64,000 nt of DNA from Gracilariopsis chorda (lineage: Eukaryota > Rhodophyta > Florideophyceae > Gracilariales > Gracilariaceae), in NCBI GenBank assembly GCA_003194525.1, contig NBIV01000001.1:1178001-1242000 (forward strand), read 5' to 3'. Below, piece by piece: positions 30,051-38,964 of this stretch (within the stretch, counting starts at the first letter, position 1; each line of letters opens with the position of its first letter). Made by a program: the position numbers and the translations under genes. Below the pieces are notes generated by a model that ran no database searches, had not been told where the DNA came from, and saw only the letters and a list, made by a program, of their open reading frames with translations.

Positions 30051-31580
30051 TATGCAAATTTGGCAGGTTGAGCTGGGATTTGAATTGGGGCTTACACCCG
30101 TGCAATAAGTCGTTTCCAACTGATACGCCGGCTCTCACCGGGACTGGCGGGCGCGCTATCGGCGATGCAGAGTTGGAACGAGAGACAAGGCTTTTAGGAC
30201 AGAAAGGGGTGTGAACACAAGGTCAATCAAGTGTCGAAATTGGGCACAGAGCGGGACAGCAATGCTGACGAAATGCGGATGGTGCATTGGAGCTGGGGGA
30301 GGAAACGAATGAACGGGGCGTATGAAGGCGTTTTGCGGCGAACTCGAAGAGCTTGCTGTGGTGACGCGCACGATGCTGACGGTGGTGATAAGATTTTGAT
30401 GAGTTGTAATGGTGGGGGACATCTGGTACCAACGGTACAAGCTGATGTGAAATGTGAAACAGTAGTATAGATTGAGTGTAGCTAGGAGTTGGTACAGGCC
30501 TAGGGGTAAAGGTCAGCGATCCTAGCGTTCTACTGCGGGCTTGGGGCTATGGTTTGCATTTGGCATCGTCGCAGTGATAGCGGCGAGGGTGAGCGCTTGA
30601 CAGGTTATCGATACTAGTTTCGGACTGGAGCGTTGGGCTCGGGAGACTGGATTTGAGCGCTTTACAAGCACCCGTGAACAAGAGTCTTTGCGCGCATGTT
30701 TGAAAATGGGAAGCATGTTACTGTACAAGGGAGCAAGAGCGCGGTACGAAATTACGACACGTGCTCCGCGAGCACTGTCATCCAAATGTTGCGAATTCAG
30801 GGGCGCAAAGCGAAACGGTGTGGCAGCAAGGCGCGCCGGCTGTTGTCAGCGTCAGCAGCTGCTCTCTCCATCGGGGCGCAGAACGCGCCGGACGAAAACG
30901 CGTACGCACCATTGGTGCGCCATGGAGATATTCGTGGTACAGTACAGTATCTATCGCTGTACCGCAATCACAATCACAATGCGCCGTTTGGGCGCATTGG
31001 CACACTGGAGCTTGAAATGCGTTTACAATCACGGCTGTTTCATCGCTGCAGCTTCAACTACAACGGAGAAACTGGTTTCGTTTCCATCCCGGCGGCGCGA
31101 TGGGAACAATCAGACACGATTTCTGCGCTCCGGCGCAGTGCGCCGAAGTGAGCGGTCCACGCCTATCTCACTCCATCGCTTCTGTTGTCGATATCCTTTT
31201 TCTTGCTTCATTTCTGGAGCATTCCTGTGCGCCGTTTGAGTGGCCCCTCGCCCAGTAACAGTGCGATAAACATGTTATCGAAGACCTCGTGCAATTACGG
31301 CTCACTCGGAGCCAAAATTGGTACCTCGCCGGCGGCTCGGCACCAGTTTAGCCCCTTCGCGTACAACTCGTACTTTGTGAACTGATTACCGGCAACGGCT
31401 GGCGCTGGTGAAAGATACTTGTGGTACCTTCGAACATTATAAAGTGAGAGAGAATCGTGCGGTGATGGGTGCGCCAACTAATATCGCAGGACGGTAAATA
31501 CGACGCGCACTTGCGTTTCGTACAGTACACCTGTCGACTTAACTCTCTCCTTGACTTATTATACAAGAGGAAACGGTTTT

Positions 31581-31642
31581 CACTGCAGGAAAGTGGGGAT
31601 CAGCCCTTGCGCTGGGGCAGTGATCCCCACTTTCCCGCAGTG
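31581..31642. repeat. Long hairpin, 22-bp arms, 18-base loop
   Basis: The arm at 31581-31602 (starting CACTGCAGGAAAGTGG) is the reverse complement of 31621-31642 apart from one A-C mismatch. Inside the loop GCCC (31603-31606) can also pair with GGGC (31615-31618). The size and the near-perfect stem resemble a microRNA precursor or a short foldback element. No target duplication is evident. Confidence 0.9.
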
Positions 31643-32761
31643 ATCATGCAAACTCTCGCCATGTCTCTCTTGCTTTGCTACAAGGCTACATACAGTATGA
31701 CAACATATACCTGTATGAAGCGCGAGCAGCGTTATTGAAGCAAATACAGTGTACAAGTAACTTAAGGCTACAATGTTGCATCAAAGCAAACTGCAAACTG
31801 TAGGGCGCGCTCCACGCACAGCTTGTCACAGCCACCGTTGTAAGCATGCAAAGTGCGTCGCAACGCAGCGAAGCGCGAGCGATCACCGCGCACAAGGCAG
31901 CTTAAATGCTCACTTCCGCGCATGGCCGAAGAAGCTCATCGCGCCGAACCACATCGTGTACATGCTGTCATACTCAAAACGACCAGCCGGTACACGTATA
32001 TCAACCACCACACATGCAACAGGCGCCAACACGGAGCGCGCCGCATTTAACAAGCTTATCTCACCAAGCGGAACGCAAACGCTTCGCAGTACCTGTAGCT
32101 TCACGCACCAACGGTACTCTACTCGCGCTACTGCTGGCGACCACTGCCCGCTCCATCTTCCGCAACAACCACCGCCAACATGGCTAGCACGCCCCCCTCC
32201 GCAACCGAGCACGTCGCACAACCACACACACACGCAAGCATCCACACCACGATACATAAATGTTCGCCACGCGAGCAAGCGCCTGTCAAAACGGCCGCGC
32301 GATGCACTCCTTGTGACAATCTACGTACAAAAACGGCGCCCAGCTCCGTCACCGCCGACCGCCGTCACTCACTCAGGAAGCACGCAGCGCAAGCTATACT
32401 CCCTTCTCAGCGCAGCAACAGCACCTGTTCCGCCAGCACTCGCGCGCTGACCGCCAGCACTCACCACGGTGCTGTGTCGGCGCCGAGCGCGTTGAGAAAC
32501 GGCCCATTCGCTGCCGCGCCCACCGCAAACCCTAGTACACGTGGACACGCGGCGGAGCGCCGCGTTCGTCAGTCAAACACACAGCACAGCAACGCAGGCA
32601 AGTGCAAGCAGCGAAGCGCAGCCCAGCTTGCTTGCGCCTCTCCAAACGAACGTCGCCTCCCCACCGCCAGCGCCACCACCGACACCGCCCCAACTCCGCC
32701 ACCCACCCCACCCTCTCTCGCGCCACCACCATCAACCGCGCCACCGCAAGCCCCACCCCCA

Positions 32762-33946
32762 ATGGAAGAGTCGCCCACAGTCGCCGTCTCGTTCGGCACA
32801 CGTTCCGCTCAAATTCCACTAACACCCGACGCCGCCCTCGCGCCGCTACGCTCGCGCGCCATCTCAACACTGGCGCCCGAAAACCCCTCCCTTGTGCTGG
32901 CCTTCGAGACCCCGAGCAATGATCGAGCCGCCGTCTCCACTGACTTTGCTTTCAAACTCGTTCTAGGCGCCCATCCATCCGCAGGCCGTCTCGTCTTGGT
33001 GCCCGCTCCGGACCTCCCCACAGTCGACCAGTGCATGACAACCGTCCTACGCGCAGTGGTCGATACCGCTACCCGAAGCGAAGCCGCCGCCGTATTTCTC
33101 GCCCTCTCGGGTACCTGGCATGCTGCTGCGCGCGACCTCTCCGACTGCCCTACCCCTTTGCACCCGCCCGTACAGAGTGCTGCTCCCCAAACACCCGCCC
33201 CCTCTTCTTGTCGACCACGTGCCTCTTCTTCTCCCTCTCCCTCGCCCTCCTCTTCATCCCCCTCTTCCTCCTCGTCCGCCCTCGACTTGCGCTCTTCCCT
33301 CACGCGCACGCTGGAACGTGCCGTTCCTCATTCGTCGCGAGCGCTTGCAGACGCCGCTTGCTCGCTTGTACAACGAGCGTCAGACCCTTCCCACGCCGCC
33401 GCGGAGTCTCGCGCAGTGGCATCGTTCTGCACGCACACCGGCGTAAGCTGCTCTGCTTGCAACGTGCAAGCCATCCAGGGCACGCGTTACCGTTGCAGCC
33501 CTTCGGTAAATCTGTGCGAAAGGTGTAGAAGGGCGTTACCAGAAGCTGCCTCAGCCTGTTTCACCGTGTACGATCACCCCTGGGAAGCAAGCGACGACTA
33601 CGCTGAAAGCTGTGCAGACATTCTACGAGCACCGACCCCCCCGCTTGGCATAGGCGATGTTGGCCCGCGCGTCATGCACTTGCAATACGTTTTGTACAAG
33701 GTTGGGTATCTTAATGTGTGTTGTGTGGCTTTTCGGGCCGGATTGTTTTGTAGTGCTACGCGAGATGCTATTAGTGTGTTTGAATATGACTTTCGCTTGT
33801 CGAATCAACATGGCGTTTACACCGCTTTGATTCGGTCCGTTTTGTTGAGCCTTTTCGATGAAGTGGAACGGCGTTACGCAGGCGTTAGATGTTCTGACAT
33901 TGGACGTGCCAGTAATACCCGTTTCAGAACTGCCATGGCTGCGTAA
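32762..33946 (+). CDS. PB1-like, ZZ zinc finger and peptidoglycan-binding domain protein, copy 1
   Basis: Paralogue of the next gene. The 394-residue protein starts with a degenerate PB1-like fold (about 3-85: TVAVSFGTRSAQIPL, LVLAFETPSND) that lacks the acidic OPCA cluster. A Ser/Pro-rich linker and a helical stretch follow. A ZZ-type zinc finger starts at His225: CSAC, then GTRYRC and LCERC, with one middle cysteine missing. A PG_binding_1-like domain starts at residue 295 (LGIGDVGPRVMHLQYVLYKV, then TRDAISVFEYDFRL). I chose the ATG at 32762 because the PB1 fold begins there, as in the sister gene; the frame is open for 194 codons further upstream. Function unknown; see the sister gene. Confidence 0.78.
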   Translation: MEESPTVAVSFGTRSAQIPLTPDAALAPLRSRAISTLAPENPSLVLAFETPSNDRAAVSTDFAFKLVLGAHPSAGRLVLVPAPDLPTVDQCMTTVLRAVVDTATRSEAAAVFLALSGTWHAAARDLSDCPTPLHPPVQSAAPQTPAPSSCRPRASSSPSPSPSSSSPSSSSSALDLRSSLTRTLERAVPHSSRALADAACSLVQRASDPSHAAAESRAVASFCTHTGVSCSACNVQAIQGTRYRCSPSVNLCERCRRALPEAASACFTVYDHPWEASDDYAESCADILRAPTPPLGIGDVGPRVMHLQYVLYKVGYLNVCCVAFRAGLFCSATRDAISVFEYDFRLSNQHGVYTALIRSVLLSLFDEVERRYAGVRCSDIGRASNTRFRTAMAA

Positions 33947-34001
33947 ACCACCCCCTCTATCCCCTCACCACTCCCTTTTCTTTTTTCGTGCACTATTACT
34001 A

Positions 34002-34027
34002 CTCTCTCTTTCTCTCTCTCTCTCTCT
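34002..34027. repeat. (CT)n microsatellite
   Basis: An alternating CT tract with one TT interruption, in the 3' flank of the first PB1-ZZ gene. Confidence 0.85.
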
Positions 34028-34557
34028 GTTTCCTTTTTTTTTAGGCGCGTGATTGCTCAAACTACTTTGCGAGTACGCGCTGTCGTGAGAGTGCTTTTCC
34101 TCTTTTATTTCTGTTTACTGCGGCAGAACTCGTAGATGGAGAAGGGAAGCGGCTCTTTTTGGCAGTTCGCTGGTCCACTGCTCACTTCTTTCTTCTTCGT
34201 GCCGCAGTGTACATCACCCCTACACAAGACCCTTCAACCGCACAGCGCACGTACCATTGCTACCATCGTACCTCCCACGAGAAGGCAGACGCAAGCTGTG
34301 TACACGTGTGAGAACCGATCAAGCGAGGCCATGCTCAGCACGCCATGCCACTCGCGCATGGCGCTTGAAGAGCCATGTTGATGCACGTCCAATGCGCGTT
34401 GTGCACGTGTACTGGCTTTTCCAGAACCTCCGTATTCGGCCCCCCTATCGGCCGCAGGGGCGCACGCCGCTCATTGTTGGCATGCGCATCCGCTGCACAA
34501 CAACTGCCGTCTAGTAGACACCTGCCCCATGCAGCTTATCCATGTAACCCTTTATCA

Positions 34558-34583
34558 CCCCCCCCCCCCCCCCCCCCCCCCCC
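34558..34583. repeat. 26-base homopolymer C run
   Basis: Uninterrupted cytosines about 200 bases upstream of the second PB1-ZZ start codon. Length in the real genome may differ, since such runs are hard to sequence. Confidence 0.95.
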
Positions 34584-34680
34584 GCGCGTGAATCTGTAAC
34601 ACCTCTGATAGAACCTTCCAGCTCGCCGCCCTCCACGCATCGCTTCGTCACAGCCCCCACCCTACCCCATCTCCCATCGC

Positions 34681-34688
34681 TATAAAAG
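34681..34688 (+). promoter_or_regulatory. TATA box of the second PB1-ZZ gene
   Basis: TATAAAAG lies 99 bases upstream of the ATG at 34780 and is followed by a C/T-rich leader, as expected for a core promoter with initiation near 34711. Confidence 0.6.
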
Positions 34689-34779
34689 CCTACATCTCCC
34701 GTCTCTCCCCCCTCGCCCCCGCCCCCATCCTCACCACCTCTTCCTTCGTCTCTTACCTCGTTCATCTTCCTTGCTCAAC

Positions 34780-36414
34780 ATGAGTCTGCCCGTTAAAGCC
34801 ACTTGTGGAGACGTTAAACGTCGCTTCTCTATTGATACCGATGTTTCGTTTGCCAGTCTTTCCGAGCAGATTGCTTCTATCTTCCATCTCTCCCCGCCTT
34901 TCACCCTCACCTACCAGGACAACGAGGGCGACTACATCTCCGTTTCTACTGAACAGGAGTTGAAGGAGCTCTTCCGTATCGTTCAAAACGACGACTTAAC
35001 TCTCCTGCGTCTTGCCGTCCATGCCCACTCCGCTCCTGCTGCGCCACAACCCCAGCCCCAGCCCCAGCCCCAGCCCCAGCCCCAGCCCCAGCCCCAGCCC
35101 CAGCCGCAACCGCAGCAGCAGCAGCAGCAGCAGCAGCAACGCGATCCGCCCCCATTCGTCCCGCCACACTTCCGCGAGTCCGTCCGCCAAGCCGAGGACA
35201 CCGCCCGCACCGCCTCGCTCAACGTCGACCGCTTCCTCCAGGCCGTCGGCCAGTTCCTTGAAGGTCTAGGATCCGCCAGTGCTCAGCAGTTCCCAACCCC
35301 GCCGCCCCCGCCGCCAATGCCGTCCTGGGCTCCCAGGCCGCCTCCATTCCGCCATCCGCCCCAACCGCCTCGTCGTCGCTTCCGCGAACGCGCCTATCGT
35401 CGCCGTCATGAATATCCCTTTGAGATGTTCGCTTCCATGGCGCCGTTCTTCACGGCCATGTCCCCCTTCTTCGGCGCTGCCGCGCAGCAGAACGCCCCTG
35501 CTGTCGGCCAGGCCACTCGTGCCGCCTTTAACAATCTCAAGGACATCGTTGTCAACTCTGAAAACCGTAACATTGCTATGCGCGCGGCCTGCAATGCCTT
35601 CCCGGCAGTGAAGAACTGGCTGGCCAACAACTTGGGTCAATCCGGCCCCGTCAACTCCGAAGCTGTCGAATCGCTCATCAATACCATAGATCGTTCCGTT
35701 CGCCCGACGGTTGGTGATCAAATTACGGACAGTGCTGCAAATCTCATTCGCACCGCCATGCATGATCAGGCCGTGCTCGATATCATGCGTAACATCCCCT
35801 GGGCAACCGACTTCCCGTTCGATATCGAGGCCCAGTTCCGCGATGGTGCTCAGTCAAACAATTATGGTATGCCTTTCCAAACCCATACCACTGTCGAATG
35901 TGACAACTGTGATGCCACGCCCATCGTTGGTATTCGCTATAAGGCCACTAACCGTCAAGACTACGATCTGTGTTCTACTTGCTACAATGACTCCTCTGTA
36001 TCAAAGGATGGTATTGAGTTTCAGGCTTGCAAATACATCTGGGAGGCTGAATTGGGAGACGCTAAAGCGCCATCCGCTCCGCTTTCCGTCGGCTCTCGTG
36101 GTTCGTCTGTGGCCTTTTTACAGAAACTGCTTACCGATCTTGGCTATATGAACGAGAGCATGTATCGCCGCGTTGTGGGTATGTACGGCCCGCGTACCAG
36201 GGCGGCTGTTCTTCAATTCCAACGTGAATATGGACTCAGTTCCAATGCCCAGGCTGGCGTGTATGACGATATCACGGCGGCTAGCATGCTCTCTATGCTC
36301 GAATCTCAGGTCCCGCCCACGGCCACCGCGGGTGGGGCTACTGCTGCTCCTTCCTCTGGTCATGATCCTATGCAGACCTCTGGTGCTCAGGACCCGTCCC
36401 CTGCCCAAGGTTAG
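34780..36414 (+). CDS. PB1-ZZ-peptidoglycan-binding domain protein (p62/NBR1-like architecture), copy 2
   Basis: The 544-residue protein has a clear N-terminal PB1 domain (about 3-85), with a basic patch (KATCGDVKRRF) and an acidic OPCA motif (YQDNEGDYISVSTEQEL). It can therefore present both faces and polymerise. A Pro-Gln repeat and poly-Gln run (about 90-120) are followed by a Pro/Arg-rich linker and a helical region. A ZZ finger starts at His369, with C374xxC377 and YDLC398STC401, but the middle Cys pair is replaced (RYKATN), so probably one zinc site remains. The C-terminus is a good PG_binding_1 match (about 435-507: SRGSSVAFLQKLLTDLGY, MYGPRTRAAVLQFQREYGL). PB1 plus ZZ is the layout of the autophagy receptors p62 and NBR1; no UBA or FW domain is seen. 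The start is the ATG at 34780. Confidence 0.93.
   Translation: MSLPVKATCGDVKRRFSIDTDVSFASLSEQIASIFHLSPPFTLTYQDNEGDYISVSTEQELKELFRIVQNDDLTLLRLAVHAHSAPAAPQPQPQPQPQPQPQPQPQPQPQPQQQQQQQQQRDPPPFVPPHFRESVRQAEDTARTASLNVDRFLQAVGQFLEGLGSASAQQFPTPPPPPPMPSWAPRPPPFRHPPQPPRRRFRERAYRRRHEYPFEMFASMAPFFTAMSPFFGAAAQQNAPAVGQATRAAFNNLKDIVVNSENRNIAMRAACNAFPAVKNWLANNLGQSGPVNSEAVESLINTIDRSVRPTVGDQITDSAANLIRTAMHDQAVLDIMRNIPWATDFPFDIEAQFRDGAQSNNYGMPFQTHTTVECDNCDATPIVGIRYKATNRQDYDLCSTCYNDSSVSKDGIEFQACKYIWEAELGDAKAPSAPLSVGSRGSSVAFLQKLLTDLGYMNESMYRRVVGMYGPRTRAAVLQFQREYGLSSNAQAGVYDDITAASMLSMLESQVPPTATAGGATAAPSSGHDPMQTSGAQDPSPAQG
35049..35137. repeat. (CCCCAG)n followed by (CAG)n coding repeats
   Basis: About ten CCCCAG hexamers (35049-35107) encode alternating Pro-Gln, and then about eight CAG codons (35112-35137) encode a Gln run, in the linker of the second PB1-ZZ gene. 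Confidence 0.95.
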
Positions 36415-38964
36415 GCGACGCTCTGTGTTTGAAATCGTCGATGAGAAGTGCTGGTATTGCTTATGGCACGAAATGTGACCGAAACCATGCGCTACGATGC
36501 TTTTATCGACGTTCGTGCTTTCTATATGATTAAGTAGTGTTATGCGTCATAATGTTTTATGTTTCATGCGTTTGTGTACCGTTTCTCCAGGTTATATTTC
36601 TATGCAGCTCGACCTTATGGTACCGTTGGTAGTACACGCTGCACCATATCTTTATGTTTTAAAAAAGGGTTCTTGGGTTGTTTGTTTTACATGCGTTCTG
36701 TTGTGCAACGTTATCTTTGTAGCGTGAAAGCCTTATGTCCTTCTAGATTATCTTCTCGGCTTCCTCGCCTGCAGCAAAAGGCATGACCCATGGCGGTCTA
36801 GTGCCCAATTGCAGTCCCCTGATTTCAGTGTTACGTGGTTCCAAAGATTGCGCCACGGTGTCGGCGCACCATGTCCGTTGTGCTGTCTCTCGTACTGAAA
36901 TTCTTAGCGTGTTCTTCGGCATAGCTAACTGTGCACCTGTGGATGCTCCGTTAATAAACGCCTCTCTGGCGCTCTTTCTTCCGTTACATTGTAATTCGAA
37001 GAGAGCGAGGTTGTGTTTTAGTCGGCATCACGTCAATAAAACTGCCACTGCGAAGACCTTGCCCGGATGTGGATGCTCTTCAGCCTTCCACGTCCGCGCC
37101 ACATTCATGACTCGAGTTCTATCAGCCCTAGCTTCCGTGTCATCTCCTACGCCGCCAGTACTGTGCGCTTCGGAAACTCAATCGTACGGCGCCCGACGGA
37201 AATCGATTCACCCCACGTTGAGTTTAATACGATTCTTATTTGCACTGCTGATGCGATTATCATTACCATTCACCTTTTTCTGGCAGAGCAGAACTATAAA
37301 TTTGGTGTCTACTGTTCTGGTGTACGCGTTACCAAACGGAAAGAAGCAGCGTCAATGGCTACCATGCACGATGCCAGAGGTTAGGAAAGACAAAACTCTG
37401 GCGACACAGAACGACAGTGAAAGTAAGAAGCATTCTGTGGTTGGAAGGGGAAATTGTATTCAGTGCTCTGTGCACGAGATGGGAAAGCTGCATGCGGCTG
37501 TGAGTTCGATGCTTCTCCCCATTCAGAAGGTGCTTTCTGTAGTGACTGATGAGAGAGAGGAAGGAACTCTTGGTACGTCCAGTAGCTTGGAATACGACTT
37601 GATTGTTGTGCAGAACACGCAGAGTCAATGTTTGTCTCTGTCGGACATGTGTATCATCCCGCTGGAGGATCAAGCTGCGTTGTCGCCTAGGAGTGAACGC
37701 AAAGTGTGGCCTCTGAGAATGATGGTTTGGGTGTGGATTATGCTTCACGGATGGTGCGATTTTCTGTTGAGTGGATTCTGGCACACGTTCCAACTCAGAC
37801 GTATTAAGAGCATTGACAGGTCTGAGAACAGTGGGTCTGTTCGTTCACAAGAGGGGCTTGGCACGGAAGTGTGACGGTTGGAGAAGGCATTCAAGGTGTT
37901 GTGTCAAAGAGACAGCCCCGTATGAGCGCGAGGAAGGATTTTTCCCTTTTTCTGCCGCGTTAGTGTTGTATATGAGATTTCTTTTGAACGGAGAACGCTG
38001 GCTTAGAAAAGATATGCAAGTAAACAATCTTTTGCAATCGCATGAATCACACGTATCCTTGGAAGAGAGAATGTTTCTCCCAGACGATAACGAGCAATCG
38101 TCACTGTCACAGATGTGCTACCAAAGCGTGGGGAACGGGCAAAGCTTGGGCTCCTCATTCTGGTATGAAGATAACAAGTAAATTTTGCATGCAACACGTT
38201 ACGGCAACGAAATGTAGAAGGCTATCTGTTGATGATTTTTTGTGTTCGTAGCTAAACTATGTCACCCTTGAGCAAATATCGCGGATGAATTGGTGATGGG
38301 TTTCGTGAACGGCAAGTCGTAATTCACGCACTTGTAAACATGTTTATTCAGCTCGTTGCTATCTCCAGTGCGAGATGCATTCTCCGCCCATCGCGACGAC
38401 AGAGAGACGCATGAATCTATGAGCAGTTTCAGAGGTTGAATATAACAATTCATGTGCATGAAAGAGAAGAAGACAACAACGATAAGTCGTCTAGACACCT
38501 GGGCGGAGAGCAATAGAAATCGGGCAAAATAGCCGCCGTGAGGCGCCATTCTCGTGAAAGGTTCCGGCAACGATCAAGTGCAACTGACAGCGCGAAAAGA
38601 CTGAAATAATTTCCGACTCGCGTTTCGACGTGGACAGCGCAATGCGCCTCATCGGCTCCGCGTGTCATGAGCGAAGCGCTGTTTGCTGTCAAATCGCGAA
38701 TGAGCTCTGCCGCCCCACGTCATGCGCCGCCTCTTCTTCGCGAAAGATATGACGTTCTCCCGTTGACGGGCCTCGTCACACGCGTCTTCTTGCAGCCGCC
38801 GTCGCCCCGCTTTGTCGACTTCGCGAAAGTGACAGTGCTCCGAATCGGCACTCTCCGCTCCCCCACCTCTCGTCACTTCTCTCCCCCCCCGAAAACGACC
38901 TGTTCGCACCGCTGATCCTCATCTATCGCGCAGCTATTGACGTCCCCGTCACGTTCTCCACAAG
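36415..38964. other. Intergenic with one long unexplained ORF
   Basis: About 2.5 kb between the PB1-ZZ pair and RAE1. It holds the 363-codon frame described separately and a shorter overlapping frame (37771-38181, 136 codons) of no recognisable family. Pyrimidine-rich sequence near 38870-38890 probably belongs to the RAE1 leader. Confidence 0.5.
36783..37874 (+). CDS. Hypothetical ORF, 363 codons
   Basis: I do not recognise this protein. A stop-free run of 363 codons is well beyond chance for sequence near 50 percent GC (expected far below one per window), so it is probably coding now or was until recently. It starts at an ATG 370 bases after the stop of the second PB1-ZZ gene, on the same strand. 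Composition is Ser/Leu/Val-rich with scattered cysteines, one hydrophobic segment (about 147-165: SLIRFLFALLMRLSLPFTF) and no signal peptide. No repeat, zinc finger or catalytic motif is apparent. Confidence 0.35.
   Translation: MTHGGLVPNCSPLISVLRGSKDCATVSAHHVRCAVSRTEILSVFFGIANCAPVDAPLINASLALFLPLHCNSKRARLCFSRHHVNKTATAKTLPGCGCSSAFHVRATFMTRVLSALASVSSPTPPVLCASETQSYGARRKSIHPTLSLIRFLFALLMRLSLPFTFFWQSRTINLVSTVLVYALPNGKKQRQWLPCTMPEVRKDKTLATQNDSESKKHSVVGRGNCIQCSVHEMGKLHAAVSSMLLPIQKVLSVVTDEREEGTLGTSSSLEYDLIVVQNTQSQCLSLSDMCIIPLEDQAALSPRSERKVWPLRMMVWVWIMLHGWCDFLLSGFWHTFQLRRIKSIDRSENSGSVRSQEGLGTEV

Larger units (their letters stand above)
29684..32761. other. Intergenic, compositionally biased, no supported gene
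   Basis: About 3 kb with many overlapping frames on both strands, the longest 183 codons (30688-31239), none of recognisable family. It contains an (AGC)n tract at 30029-30050 and a strong hairpin at 31581-31642. The 194 codons from 32180 to 32761 are in frame with the downstream PB1-ZZ gene and free of stops, but look like low-complexity Pro/Thr/Ala/Ser sequence. Confidence 0.5.
33947..34779. other. Intergenic region between the PB1-ZZ paralogues
   Basis: About 830 bases with a CT microsatellite (34002-34027), a 26-base poly-C run (34558-34583) and a TATA box (34681). The last 100 bases are pyrimidine-rich, as expected for a 5' untranslated region. No gene seen. Confidence 0.7.

Noticed and set aside
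30688..31239. 183-codon plus-strand frame in the 30 kb region
   Set aside because: Length is within chance expectation for the window, three frames overlap there and no domain is visible.
34558..34583. Poly-C run as a regulatory i-motif
   Set aside because: Possible in principle, but a homopolymer upstream of a gene is not evidence of function; kept only as a repeat.
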